Source: CAIWHR01 sp963823215 (GTDB lineage Bacteria; Pseudomonadota; Gammaproteobacteria; Burkholderiales; Casimicrobiaceae). From it: a stretch of 64,000 nucleotides of DNA. The position numbers and the translations under genes are program-made. Positions 1-8,516 of this stretch are shown here, one piece after another. The stretch spans positions 1-64,000 of the forward strand of contig CAWGKT010000007.1 of assembly GCA_963823215.1 (NCBI GenBank). The letters run 5' to 3'. Within the stretch, counting starts at the first letter, position 1. Every line of letters begins with the position of its first letter. A model generated the notes under the pieces. It was given only the letters and a program-made list of their open reading frames with translations, was not told the DNA's origin and made no database searches.

Positions 1-17
1 AACGCATGGCAGCTACT

Positions 18-37
18 GGCCGAGGCCGTGTAAAAAC
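18..37. repeat. Terminal inverted repeat of the IS, one end
   Basis: The 20 bases GGCCGAGGCCGTGTAAAAAC match the reverse complement of 1697-1716 exactly. This end lies downstream of the transposase gene. Confidence 0.9.
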
Positions 38-201
38 ACTCGCAAACATTCGGAGTTGAGCGATGATGACGAGCCCAACTTTGGAGGGTCTGCGCGGACT
101 CTTTTCGCCGTCCTGTAACCTCAGAGAAGCGGCTACGCAGTTTCGGTGGCGTATGAGGCCAAGGACCGCCGTATTTCGAGCGAAACACGAGCCTGCACGG
201 C

Positions 202-1632
202 TCAAGCGCCCATCGCGCGCATCGTGGCGCCGATGCCCAGGATGCGCATCACGCGCTTCAGGTTGTAGGCCAGGACGTGCAGACTCATCTCGGTGCGCAC
301 GCGCGCCAGCGTCTTAGTCAGGAAGTGGGTCCACCCCATCCAGGACTTGATCGTGCCGAACGGGTGCTCGACCGTTTGTCGTCGCACTCGCATCATTTCG
401 GGCTGCCGATCCAGCCGCAGCTGCATCGCCTCGAGCACCGCCTCGTGTTCCCAGCGGGTGATGCGCCGATAGGGACTCGGCGTGCAGCGCGCCTTGAGCG
501 GACACCGGGGGCAAGCCGAGGACCAGTACTTGTGCAAGGTCAGGCCGTTCTCGATGGTGGTAAAGCGCTTGATGGCCCGCTGTCCGGCGGGACAGCGATA
601 TTCGTCGTCGCGGGCGATGTAGATGAAGTCCTGCTTGTCGAAGCGACCCTCCGCCTTGCTGTTGGAGGTCATTGACTTGGGCACCAGCGGCGTGATCCCG
701 GCCTCGGCGCATTGCCGGATCTGCTCGCTCTTGAAGTAGCCGCGGTCGGCCACCACGGTTAGATCGTCGATGCCCGTGGCCGCGCGCGCCTGTTCGGCCA
801 TCGGTGTCAGCTGTTCGCGATCGATGCCCGCGGTGACGACTTCGTGCGCCACGATCAGATGGTTCTTGGTATCCACAGCCGTCTGCACGTTGTAGCCGAC
901 GATGCCACCATCTCGGTTCTTCATCGAGCGGGCATCGGGGTCGGTCAGGGACAGCTGTTGATCGGGGCTGGCCAGCATTTGCGCCTCGAGCCTCCTGAGC
1001 CGCTGCATCTGCTCCTTCAGGGCCGCAATCTTCTCTTGCAGCCGGCCCTTCTTCAGCTCCGCCACTTCGGGTTCGGCGCGGTCGGCGGTGTCCATGTCGG
1101 TAAGGTAGCGTGCGATGCTCTCTTCGATTTGCGCCATCCGCCGCTGCATCTTGGCCGGCGTGAAGTTCTTGTCCCGGTTGTTCACCGCCTTGAACTTGCT
1201 GCCGTCGATGGCCACGATCGCCTCGGTGAACAGATTGAGCTGGCGGCACAGCACGATGAACTGGCGACATACCTTGCGGATCGCTGGCCCATTGTCCTTG
1301 CGGAAGTTCGCAATGGTCTTGAAGTCCGGCATCAGCCGTCCGGTCAGCCACATCAGCTCGACGTTGCGCTGCGCCTCACGCTCCAGCCGACGGCTGGACT
1401 GGATGCGATTCAGGTAGCCGTAGATGTAGAGCTTCAGCAGCACCGCCGGGTGGTACGCCGGCCGGCCCGTCGCCGCCGGGTCAACCCCAACGAAGCCGAC
1501 CTCGCCCAGGTCGAGCCCATCAACGAAGACCTCGACCACGCGAACCGGATTCTCGGCTTCAACGTAGTCTTCCAGACACGCGGGCAGCAAGGTCACCTGA
1601 GTTCGGTCCTCGCCTTCGATGAATCGCTTCAT
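202..1632 (-). CDS. IS1182-family DDE transposase
   Basis: A 476-residue DDE transposase that cuts and rejoins the ends of its own element. The N-terminal third matches the DUF772-type domain of IS5/IS1182 transposases. The RNase-H-like core carries the first Asp in AIDGSKF (about residue 143), the second in VADRGY (about 295) and the Glu in VEHPFGTIK near the C-terminus. The length is full for the family and there is no internal stop. The gene sits alone between the two inverted repeats, about 65 bases from the repeat on its upstream side. Confidence 0.95.
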   Translation of the reverse strand: MKRFIEGEDRTQVTLLPACLEDYVEAENPVRVVEVFVDGLDLGEVGFVGVDPAATGRPAYHPAVLLKLYIYGYLNRIQSSRRLEREAQRNVELMWLTGRLMPDFKTIANFRKDNGPAIRKVCRQFIVLCRQLNLFTEAIVAIDGSKFKAVNNRDKNFTPAKMQRRMAQIEESIARYLTDMDTADRAEPEVAELKKGRLQEKIAALKEQMQRLRRLEAQMLASPDQQLSLTDPDARSMKNRDGGIVGYNVQTAVDTKNHLIVAHEVVTAGIDREQLTPMAEQARAATGIDDLTVVADRGYFKSEQIRQCAEAGITPLVPKSMTSNSKAEGRFDKQDFIYIARDDEYRCPAGQRAIKRFTTIENGLTLHKYWSSACPRCPLKARCTPSPYRRITRWEHEAVLEAMQLRLDRQPEMMRVRRQTVEHPFGTIKSWMGWTHFLTKTLARVRTEMSLHVLAYNLKRVMRILGIGATMRAMGA

Positions 1633-1696
1633 GCCGTCGCCCCGAAGAAACCCGTTGCTTCAGTGTAGGAAACTTCTTCGTTTAGGCAACCTCCGC

Positions 1697-1716
1697 GTTT
1701 TTACACGGCCTCGGCC
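1697..1716. repeat. Terminal inverted repeat of the IS, other end
   Basis: Reverse complement of the 20 bases at 18-37, without mismatch. It lies upstream of the transposase start, between that gene and the noncoding stretch that follows. Confidence 0.9.
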
Positions 1717-2222
1717 GGTCGCCGGCATTGGTACCGTTCGACCGAGCGGCCGCTGCATGGCGAACTGCTGCCATCCAGGCGCGAAGGGCCGGTCTGGATC
1801 GTTGAGCCGCCGTCCAGCGCCGGGGAGCGGCTGACCGTGGACGACCCGAAGCCGACGCTGACAACTTCCGAAAGCGGTCGTGCTGACTCGCTCAGAAGCG
1901 GACATCACGTCGCTGGCAGAATGCGACCCGTTCTAGTCGGTCGAGAATTTCCACTTGAGTGCCCGATTTACCCAAGCCAGGTTCACGTCGACGGTTGCCG
2001 ACACCACCCAGGCGAACTGGTCAAGCATCACGCCGGCGCGGTCGGCTCCCCTCGTGCGCGCCGTGCGTTCCGCCGAGGTCGTGTCGCTCGTTCACGAAGC
2101 TCCCTGCTGACCAGTATGGCCCGCGTCGATGGGCATATCAGGCGGACCGGGGTTGGGCGGGCAGATCCTATTGACCCGAGTCGGCGAGTTGCCGATCATC
2201 TCAACTCAGAAACGAGGTGCCG
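1717..2222. other. Stretch without a recognisable gene
   Basis: About 500 bases between the insertion sequence and the amidase. I find no convincing gene. On the minus strand, 1933 to about 2090 reads as an open frame of roughly 50 codons whose last 28 (FAWVVSATVDVN, then LAWVNRALKWKF) look protein-like, with Trp and hydrophobic residues alternating as in a membrane beta-strand. It has no start codon with a ribosome-binding site and I cannot name it. It may be the tail of a decayed gene. Confidence 0.4.
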
Positions 2223-3944
2223 ATGAGAGCCGTCGTGCTGGCCTGTCTGGGGATCGGGATCGCCACCACTCTTGCCGCGCACGGCCAGGGGCCGGGACGT
2301 TCGGCGACGGCACAGGCCGCGCCAGCGCGCCAGCCCTTCGCCGTGGTCGAGGCGAGCATCCCGGACATGCGCCGGGCGATGGAAGAGGGAAGTACGACGT
2401 CGCGCGAGATCGTGCAGCAGCACCTCCTGCGCATCGCGCTCTACGAGGATCGGCTCAACGCCGTCATCGCTGTCAACCCGGGTGCACTGCGCGAGGCCGA
2501 GGAGCGGGACCGCGAGCGCGCGCAGGGCAAGGTGCGCGGACCGCTGCACGGCATCCCGATCGCGCTGAAGGACAATATTCACACCCTCGACGTGCCGACC
2601 ACGGGCGGCGTCCTCGCCTTCGATGGGCTGAGGCCTCCTTACGAAGCCACGCTCACACGGCTGTTGCGGGAAGCAGGCGCCGTCATCATCGCCAAGACCG
2701 GCATGACGGAGCTGGCCCACTGGGTGAGCGACGGCATGCCCGGCAACTACAACGCGCTGTCGGGCCACGCCATGAATCCGTACGACCCGCGACGCGATCC
2801 ACGCGAGGCGACGTTCGACGGCCGTCCCGCGCTCACCACCGGGGGCTCCAGCTCGGGGATCGGTACTGCCGCGAGCTTCTGGGCCGCCAACGTCGGCACC
2901 GAGACCGCCGGCTCGATCCTGTTCCCGGCCGACCGGACCATGCTCGCCGCCATCAAGCCCACGGTCGGGCGGGTGAGCCGTCACGGCATCATCCCGCTCA
3001 CTGCCGACCAGGACACCGCCGGCCCGATGGCCCGCAGCGTCACGGACGCAGCCATTCTGCTGGGTGCGCTCGAAGGGTCCGCGCCCGATCCGAACGACCC
3101 GGCAACCGCGACCTGTACCCCACCCCCGAACCGCGACTACACCGCGTTTCTGAAAGGTGACGCGCTGAAAGGCGCGCGCATCGGCATTCCGCGAGCCTAT
3201 TTCTACGCCAAGGCAGACGTTCCGGGCAGCAAGGAGCCGCGCGGCGGCCTCAATCCCGAGCGCGCCCGGGTGATGGCCGAGGCCATCGCGATCCTGCAGC
3301 AGCAGGGGGCGGTGATCGTCGACCCGGCGAACATTCCGAGCGTGCTCGCGACCGACCGGGACCGCAACGTCCTGGCTTGGGACATCTGCGAGCAAGCCAA
3401 AGGGCAGGACGCCGACTGTTCGGTGGTCATCAAGTACGGATTCAAGCGCGACTTCAATCGGTGGCTGGTGTCGCTAGGACCCGCGGCGCCAGTGAAGACG
3501 CTGACCGAGCTGCGCGTCTGGAACCTCACACACCAGCGGGCGGGCGCGATCAAGTACGGGCAGGGGCTGCTCGACATCTCCGACGAGATGCATCTCGAGC
3601 AGGACCGCGCGCGGTACGAGGCGGACCGCGCGAGGGACGTGAGGCTGGCGGGTGAGCTGGGGATCGATGCCGCGATGGCCGAGCATCAACTCGATGCGCT
3701 GCTGTTTCCCGGCGCATCCGGCTCGTCGTTGGCGGCCAACCCCGGCTATCCGACGGTGTTCGTCCCGTTCGGGATGGTGCCCAACGCACCAACACACGCG
3801 TTCCCGCCGGGCTTCGACGCTAAACCGTCACCCTTCGGGGTGAGCTTCACCGGGCGCGCGTGCAGCGAGCCGCGGCTCATCGCGCTCGCCTACGCCTTCG
3901 AGCAGGTGACGAGGCGGCGCGTGCCGCCGCCGGCCGCGCCATAG
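2223..3944 (+). CDS. Exported amidase (amidase-signature family)
   Basis: A 573-residue amidase-signature hydrolase that should cleave an amide bond; the substrate cannot be read from sequence. The catalytic triad is visible: Lys in IALKDN (about residue 116), the cis-Ser in the GGSSSG loop (about 207) and the acyl-forming Ser in TETAGS (about 230). Residues 1-25 form a signal peptide (MRAVVLACLGIGIATTLAAHG), so the enzyme is probably periplasmic, unlike GatA. ATG 2223 has an AGG-type ribosome-binding site just upstream; GTG 2217 in the same frame is the alternative. The gene stands alone between the insertion sequence and a convergent acetyltransferase. Confidence 0.88.
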   Translation: MRAVVLACLGIGIATTLAAHGQGPGRSATAQAAPARQPFAVVEASIPDMRRAMEEGSTTSREIVQQHLLRIALYEDRLNAVIAVNPGALREAEERDRERAQGKVRGPLHGIPIALKDNIHTLDVPTTGGVLAFDGLRPPYEATLTRLLREAGAVIIAKTGMTELAHWVSDGMPGNYNALSGHAMNPYDPRRDPREATFDGRPALTTGGSSSGIGTAASFWAANVGTETAGSILFPADRTMLAAIKPTVGRVSRHGIIPLTADQDTAGPMARSVTDAAILLGALEGSAPDPNDPATATCTPPPNRDYTAFLKGDALKGARIGIPRAYFYAKADVPGSKEPRGGLNPERARVMAEAIAILQQQGAVIVDPANIPSVLATDRDRNVLAWDICEQAKGQDADCSVVIKYGFKRDFNRWLVSLGPAAPVKTLTELRVWNLTHQRAGAIKYGQGLLDISDEMHLEQDRARYEADRARDVRLAGELGIDAAMAEHQLDALLFPGASGSSLAANPGYPTVFVPFGMVPNAPTHAFPPGFDAKPSPFGVSFTGRACSEPRLIALAYAFEQVTRRRVPPPAAP

Positions 3945-3979
3945 GCGTGCCCATACGCTCGGAGCGACTCATGGGCAGG

Positions 3980-4003
3980 AAGGCAGAACCGAGTTTCTGC
4001 CTT
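3980..4003. terminator. Hairpin between convergent genes, possible terminator
   Basis: The arms AAGGCAGAA and TTCTGCCTT pair perfectly around a six-base loop, 36 bases after the amidase stop. There is no T-run on either strand, so it is at best a weak terminator. Its position between converging genes is the main argument. Confidence 0.35.
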
Positions 4004-4204
4004 ACGGCTTCGAACATCCGCTTGTTCATGTCGCAACGTCTGGTCTTGGGCGAATCTGGGCGAAGTCGCAAACGGCTGCAAATGGCCGAAAGTGCCCGCT
4101 GATGATCGAGGATTGAGCGTCCGTTTTCGCATCGTATTGCTGCCGTTGAGCCGTTACGTCGTCCCTGCTGGTACGTGTACTCGTCGACGGAGATCGGCGT
4201 CGAG

Positions 4205-4754
4205 CTAAGGCGCGATGCTCAGCGCCAGCGCCCTCTTCACGGCCTCCATCGTGGGCCACCCATAGACTAGCGCACGCGCGCGCCCACCTCCGGCCGTATC
4301 GACAACCTCGGCGTGCAAGCGCACGGCGCCGAGCCGTTCGTAGAACCGGCAGGCGCCCGCATTCGCTTCGTACACCCAGAGGATACAGGCCGGCGGCCGT
4401 TCCCGCTTCCGCAAGCTGGGCGACCAGCTCGCGCATCAGGCTGCGGCCAAGACCATGTCCCTTGTGCTCGGGAAGGACGTGCAGGTTGTCGAGCATCGAG
4501 CCCCAGCGCTCATCGTCGTCGCGACCGGCAAACCCGAATCCGACCGGAGTGCCGTCTTGCAGCGCGAGCACGCCGACATCGCGTTCGGTGGGCGCGGACA
4601 GGCGGTGGCGCCAGTGCGCGAGGCGATCGGCGTCGATATCGTGGTCAAGATACTCGTCGGGCAGGATGCCCCGGTAGGCGCTTCGCCAGCTCGTCGCGTG
4701 GATGCGAGCGATGGTCGTGGCGTCGGGCGCAACGATGGGGCGGTAGGTCACCAT
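4205..4754 (-). pseudogene. GNAT-family N-acetyltransferase, frameshifted
   Basis: An acetyl-CoA-dependent N-acetyltransferase of about 180 residues. The first part (from MVTYRPIVAPDATT through GHGLGRSLMRELV) holds motif A with the pyrophosphate loop HGLGRS. The C-terminal part (WVYEANAGACRFYERLGA to the stop at 4205) is in another frame, with the switch near 4395-4410. The joined product is a complete GNAT fold, so a one-base indel explains the break. The substrate is unknown. It is convergent with the amidase. Confidence 0.8.
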
Positions 4755-5257
4755 GTCACGGATTATCGCGCGCGGTGGTCCGACCTTGAAGGTGCGTTGG
4801 AAGCGTTGGAAGTTCGCGGCGACCGTGGCCTCGTAACGGTGGACGGCCCGCGTTCGGCGGCGTGCGACGCAACCGGTGCTCAGTCCGAAGTACCTCGAGC
4901 TCAGTACGGAGCCTTAATCACCCAGTTCTCATTGCTAAGGATTTCGTACCAAGCACTTCGTACGCAGCCCGAGCCAGCTTCGAATTCGTGCTTCATGCCC
5001 AGGACGACGTGTGTAGGACCTCGAGCCTATCGTCGCGACGGCCTCGGACGGATTGCAGCCATTGCTGGGGGCGAAGCGAACTGGTGCTTTCGACCCACTC
5101 CAGCCGTTGCGCCTGACAGAGACCGGACATTCAACGGCGATCGCTCGAGACGTTCGGCTACCGAATCACCTCGTCCGCGCGCTGCGTTCCAGCAGTTCAA
5201 GACGGGCGCGCTGGAATGTTCTAATCTAGCACCGCTTGACTCCATCGAGGAGACTGC
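4755..5257. other. Intergenic stretch, no gene seen
   Basis: About 500 bases between a minus-strand acetyltransferase and a plus-strand binding protein, so it must hold divergent promoters. Its base composition is visibly less GC-rich than the flanking regions. No homology to a protein, RNA or repeat is evident to me. Confidence 0.4.
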
Positions 5258-6271
5258 GTGACCACTCGCCGTGAAGCTCTGTTGGCGCTCCCGCTCCTAT
5301 GCAGCGCTCTGCACGCGGGTGCGCAGACATCGAGGTCAAGCGCGCAACGGCGTATAGCCTTCCTCTACGAAGGTAATTCTGCCGACACGGAGAATAGAGA
5401 GAAGACTTTCTTGGCCGCAATGAGCCGGCTCGGGTGGGTCGGTGACAAGAACATTGCCGTCGAGCGAGCTTTCGCAAACGAAGATAGCGCCCGACTCGCG
5501 AGACTGGTGGAGGAATTGATCCGAAAGCGCGTCGAGGTCTTTGTGGCCCTCGGGAATAGTGCGCCAACGGCGGTTGTGCGCGCCACCAGCACGGTTCCTA
5601 TCGTTTTCGTCGGCACTTTCTGGCCTTTGGAGCGGGGTCTGATTGATTCATACGCGCGGCCGGGCAGGAACGCGACGGGCATCGCAGGTTCGACTGGTAT
5701 CGAAGCGACGACCAAGAGGCTCGATTACCTGAGACAGGTTGTGCCGTCGGCAACACACCTTTCATGGACCGCTTTCCCAGACTTTTTTGTGCTGGAGTCG
5801 GTTTCCCGCGGCGGCTACAACCTGATCCCGGTGCTAGAAAGGGCTGCGAAGGAGCGCGGTTTCGAAAGTCGGTTTCATGAAGTCCGGGACGGCCAGAACC
5901 TGGATCGACTTTTCGGGGAGATCATGGCGTCGTCGGCGCAAGCCCTGATGTCCCTGCCAATGCCACAGACCGCAGTAACCGGCTATACGGCACTCGCAAT
6001 ACGCAATCGCCTGCCCAGCGCCTCTTTCAACACCGAATATGTGCAAGCTGGTTGCCTTCTTGCCTACGGCACGCCGGATTCGGAGGATCAACTGGCCGCC
6101 ATGCGTTCGGCGGAGTACGTCGACCGCATTCTTCGCGGCGCGCGGCCCGACGATATGCCCGTCTACACGCCGGACAAGTACGAACTTGTAATCAACCTGA
6201 AGACTGCTACGGCGCTGGGTCTGACGATCCCTCAATCGTTGCTCCTACGGGCGGACAACGTGATTCGGTAA
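5258..6271 (+). CDS. ABC-type substrate-binding protein (TrpX-like family)
   Basis: A 337-residue periplasmic binding protein of the ABC_sub_bind family (PF04392). The N-terminus has a signal peptide ending near HAGAQT, and the body carries family features such as IAFLYEG at the first strand, the GRNATGIAG stretch and the end DKYELVINLKTATALGL followed by a short tail. The start is GTG 5258, preceded by GAGGAG at a good distance. There is no permease or ATPase next to it, which is common for this expanded family in Burkholderiales. The gene is visibly less GC-rich than the rest of the window, suggesting separate acquisition. The ligand is unknown. Confidence 0.85.
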   Translation: MTTRREALLALPLLCSALHAGAQTSRSSAQRRIAFLYEGNSADTENREKTFLAAMSRLGWVGDKNIAVERAFANEDSARLARLVEELIRKRVEVFVALGNSAPTAVVRATSTVPIVFVGTFWPLERGLIDSYARPGRNATGIAGSTGIEATTKRLDYLRQVVPSATHLSWTAFPDFFVLESVSRGGYNLIPVLERAAKERGFESRFHEVRDGQNLDRLFGEIMASSAQALMSLPMPQTAVTGYTALAIRNRLPSASFNTEYVQAGCLLAYGTPDSEDQLAAMRSAEYVDRILRGARPDDMPVYTPDKYELVINLKTATALGLTIPQSLLLRADNVIR

Positions 6272-6559
6272 GTGTCGGAGACCGATGATCGCTGAGGATC
6301 GCTGACCGTGCGGCCGCGTAGCGATCGTGTCGTTGGTCCGAGTGACTGCTCCTAGCAGCGTTTAGCGAGCTGAGAGAAGGACCGGTTGTGGCCGTTCAGC
6401 GACATCCCCCCGGCCAACCTTAACGGCTGCTCTCGCGGCATTGCTGTCGTTGGCAGTGCCAAGCGCAACGCCAACAAAGGGTCGATCTCGGTCCTCGCAT
6501 CGACGGTGCGTCAACTTGATCGGACGCTGTCCACCAGGTCGAATTCCGATTGGGACAGG

Positions 6560-6853
6560 CTAGCCGCCACCGCGTCTCGTGTACAAGTCGAAATAGGCGA
6601 GGAAATCGTCGCGTGCCAGTTCGTCCAGGCCGCGGAAGCAGAAGGTGATGCCGAGCACGGGCAGTGCAACCGGTCCCATGCGCCGCGGCGGCTTCTCTTC
6701 GAGGGAGATCTGCACGCGGCCGCCATGGGTAATGACCGTCACCTTGTCCCCGTCGACCTGGAATGAGGCCTGACGGGTCGCGCCAGGCAGCCAGCCCATG
6801 AACTCGGCGCGCGTGCAGCCCATGTCACGATGCAATTGAAACGGTTCGGGCAC
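6560..6853 (-). CDS. Small conserved protein at the end of the AOR operon
   Basis: A 97-residue soluble protein starting at GTG 6853, only 6 bases after the MoaD-like gene. It has no signal peptide, no membrane segment and one Cys each in MGCTRAEF and ITFCFRG. I do not recognise a domain. Its position as the last gene of the tungsten oxidoreductase operon suggests a role in cofactor handling or assembly, but that is inference. Similar small proteins follow AOR genes in other Betaproteobacteria as far as I recall. Confidence 0.65.
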   Translation of the reverse strand: MPEPFQLHRDMGCTRAEFMGWLPGATRQASFQVDGDKVTVITHGGRVQISLEEKPPRRMGPVALPVLGITFCFRGLDELARDDFLAYFDLYTRRGGG

Positions 6854-6859
6854 GTGCTC

Positions 6860-7126
6860 CTACCCGCCCGCGATGGGAGGCCACACGGCCAGCGCATCTC
6901 CGGAGCGCAACGGGTGAGTCACGCGCGCCGCCCTGGGGACGAAGATGCCGTTCACCAGTACCAGGTGAGCCATCCCGGGCGGCACATGGAATTGATCGAT
7001 CACCGTCTGCACCGTGGTGCCTTCCGCCACGTCGATCGGAAGCTCGTTGTAGACGCGCACCCTGCCGTTCATCTCGAGCGGAAGGTAGTCGCTCAGCGTG
7101 GCGAACAGCTTGACGGTGATGTCCAC
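6860..7126 (-). CDS. MoaD/ThiS-like sulfur carrier protein of the AOR operon
   Basis: A ubiquitin-fold sulfur carrier of about 88 residues that should donate sulfur to the dithiolene of a pterin cofactor. The C-terminus ends in Gly-Gly (PPIAGG), the residues that become a thiocarboxylate, and the strand pattern (ITVKLFATLSDYLP, LVLVNGIFV, SGDALAVWPP) fits MoaD. I chose GTG 7126, because the upstream alternative at 7162 is a TTG and would add 12 non-family residues. The neighbours are the AOR FAD subunit upstream and a small unknown gene downstream, so this carrier is probably dedicated to the tungsten cofactor. Confidence 0.8.
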   Translation of the reverse strand: MDITVKLFATLSDYLPLEMNGRVRVYNELPIDVAEGTTVQTVIDQFHVPPGMAHLVLVNGIFVPRAARVTHPLRSGDALAVWPPIAGG

Positions 7127-7171
7127 GGCCACGCTCCACTTTACCGCAATCTGAAACGCCAACGGGGGTCC

Positions 7172-8436
7172 TCAGGCGACCCGCATTCCCCGTGCGTGCT
7201 GCGCTTGCGCGCTGGCGAGATATGCCTCGGGAATCCGCATTGGGTCGCGCAGCAGGCGGTCCTTCCACGCGCCCAGTTTCACGCGTGATTGGGTCAGCCC
7301 GCGCAGGAAGCCGATATGGTCGGTGAGCCCGATCGCGTTGTATCCCGCCAGAACATCGCCGTCGAATTCCAGGCGGATGTACCGGAAGTTCGCCTCGTCG
7401 GACAACTCGGCGTGCTCGCCACCCGGCACCCCCTCCCATTGGCCGAATGACGTCGAAATCAGGCCCAGGGTGTCGAGCACGTTGATCTGGGTCACGCCGT
7501 TCAGCTGCGGCATTTCTTGCCGGCCATGTTCATTCCTGCGCAGTACGCTTGATCGGCCGCATTCGGCTGTATCGCACTGACGATGCTCGTGCCCGTGATC
7601 ACGTCGAACGCCTCGGCGCAGTCGCCCGCGGCGTAGACCTCCGGCACGTTGGTCTGCAGGCGCTCGTCCGTCAGGACGCCCTGCCGGCATTGGATGCCGG
7701 AGTTCTCGAGAAACCCTACGTTGGGCTGCACGCCGGCGGCGGAGATCATCAGATCGACCGCCAGCTCTTTGCCGTTGGACAGCCGAACGGTGAGCGGCGC
7801 GCCGGCGCGGATGGACTCGACCCGAGTCGACGTATAGACGGTAATGCCCTTGTTCTCGACCCAGCGCTTGATCATGCCTCCCGCGCCCTCGCCCATCATG
7901 CGCGGCACCATGCGGTCCTGCATTTCCACGACCGAGAGCTGCACGCCTCGCGTGGCCAGCGCTTCCATGATGATGCACCCGATGAAGCCCGCCCCCATCA
8001 GCAGCACCCGCGCGCCTGGTTTGGCCGACTCCATGATCTGGCGCGCGTCGGCAAGCGTCCAGCAGGGGTTCACCTCGGGCAGGTCGATGCCCGGGATGGG
8101 TGGCCGAATCGGTCGTGCGCCGGTCGCGATCAGCAGCCGGTCGAACGGGAGCACGGTCCCGTCTTCGAGCCGCACGCTGCGCGCGGCAATATCGACTCCC
8201 TTGGCGCGCCCCGTACGCAGCTCGATGCGTTGCTGCGCGTAGTGATCCTTGCCCTTGCGCTGGTAGGTCCCTTCCTCGCCGATGTTGCCCATCAGGAGAT
8301 AAGGAATCGCCATGCGCGAATAGGGCGGCCCTGGCTCGTCGCCGAGAACGAGAATTTCGTCGGTCGGGGCATGCTTGCGGATGGTTTCCGCCGCAATGAT
8401 CCCGGCGGGGCCGTTACCGAGAATGACGTGCTTCAT
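7172..8436 (-). pseudogene. aorC: AOR FAD subunit, NAD+-linked oxidoreductase (frameshifted)
   Basis: A pyridine-nucleotide disulfide-type flavoprotein of about 420 residues. The FAD loop is GNGPAG at residues 7-12, the NAD loop GAGFIG about 160, and the second FAD motif VYAAGDCAEA about 280. In the AorABC type of aldehyde oxidoreductase this subunit passes electrons from the FeS chain to NAD+. The frame breaks near 7510 at an AAGAAA run, where MNMAGK continues in another frame as EMPQLNGV to the stop at 7172. One indel restores a full-length protein. The ATG at 8436 lies 80 bases after aorB, behind a terminator-like hairpin. Confidence 0.85.
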
Positions 8437-8451
8437 GGGGTCTCCACCAGC

Positions 8452-8479
8452 AAAAAGGGCGGTTCACAAGGAACCGCCC
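8452..8479 (-). terminator. Intrinsic terminator or attenuator between aorB and aorC
   Basis: Read on the minus strand, the arms GGGCGGTTC and GAACCGCCC (9 base pairs, 5-base loop) are followed directly by TTTTTG. This is a standard intrinsic terminator in the transcribed orientation, placed inside the operon between the W subunit and the FAD subunit. It probably lets only part of the transcripts continue into aorC and the two genes after it. Confidence 0.75.
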
Positions 8480-8516
8480 GTGTCCGAAGTGCGTAATGCG
8501 GCTCGCCGGCACCGCC

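Larger units (their letters stand above)
18..1716 (-). mobile_element. IS1182-family insertion sequence, complete
   Basis: A single transposase gene on the minus strand is enclosed by a perfect 20-base terminal inverted repeat at 18-37 and 1697-1716. The element is about 1.7 kb, the usual size for IS1182-type elements. The base just outside each repeat (T on the left, and C in the matching position on the right) already differs, so I place the ends there, although the bases beyond (AC) match again and the true tip may lie 1-3 bases further out. I see no clear target duplication. Both ends and the transposase are intact, so the copy could be active. Confidence 0.9.

Noticed and set aside
1933..2090. 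Possible C-terminal end of a decayed membrane-type protein
   Set aside because: Too short and without a start signal; I could not name a family, so it is only mentioned under the noncoding stretch.
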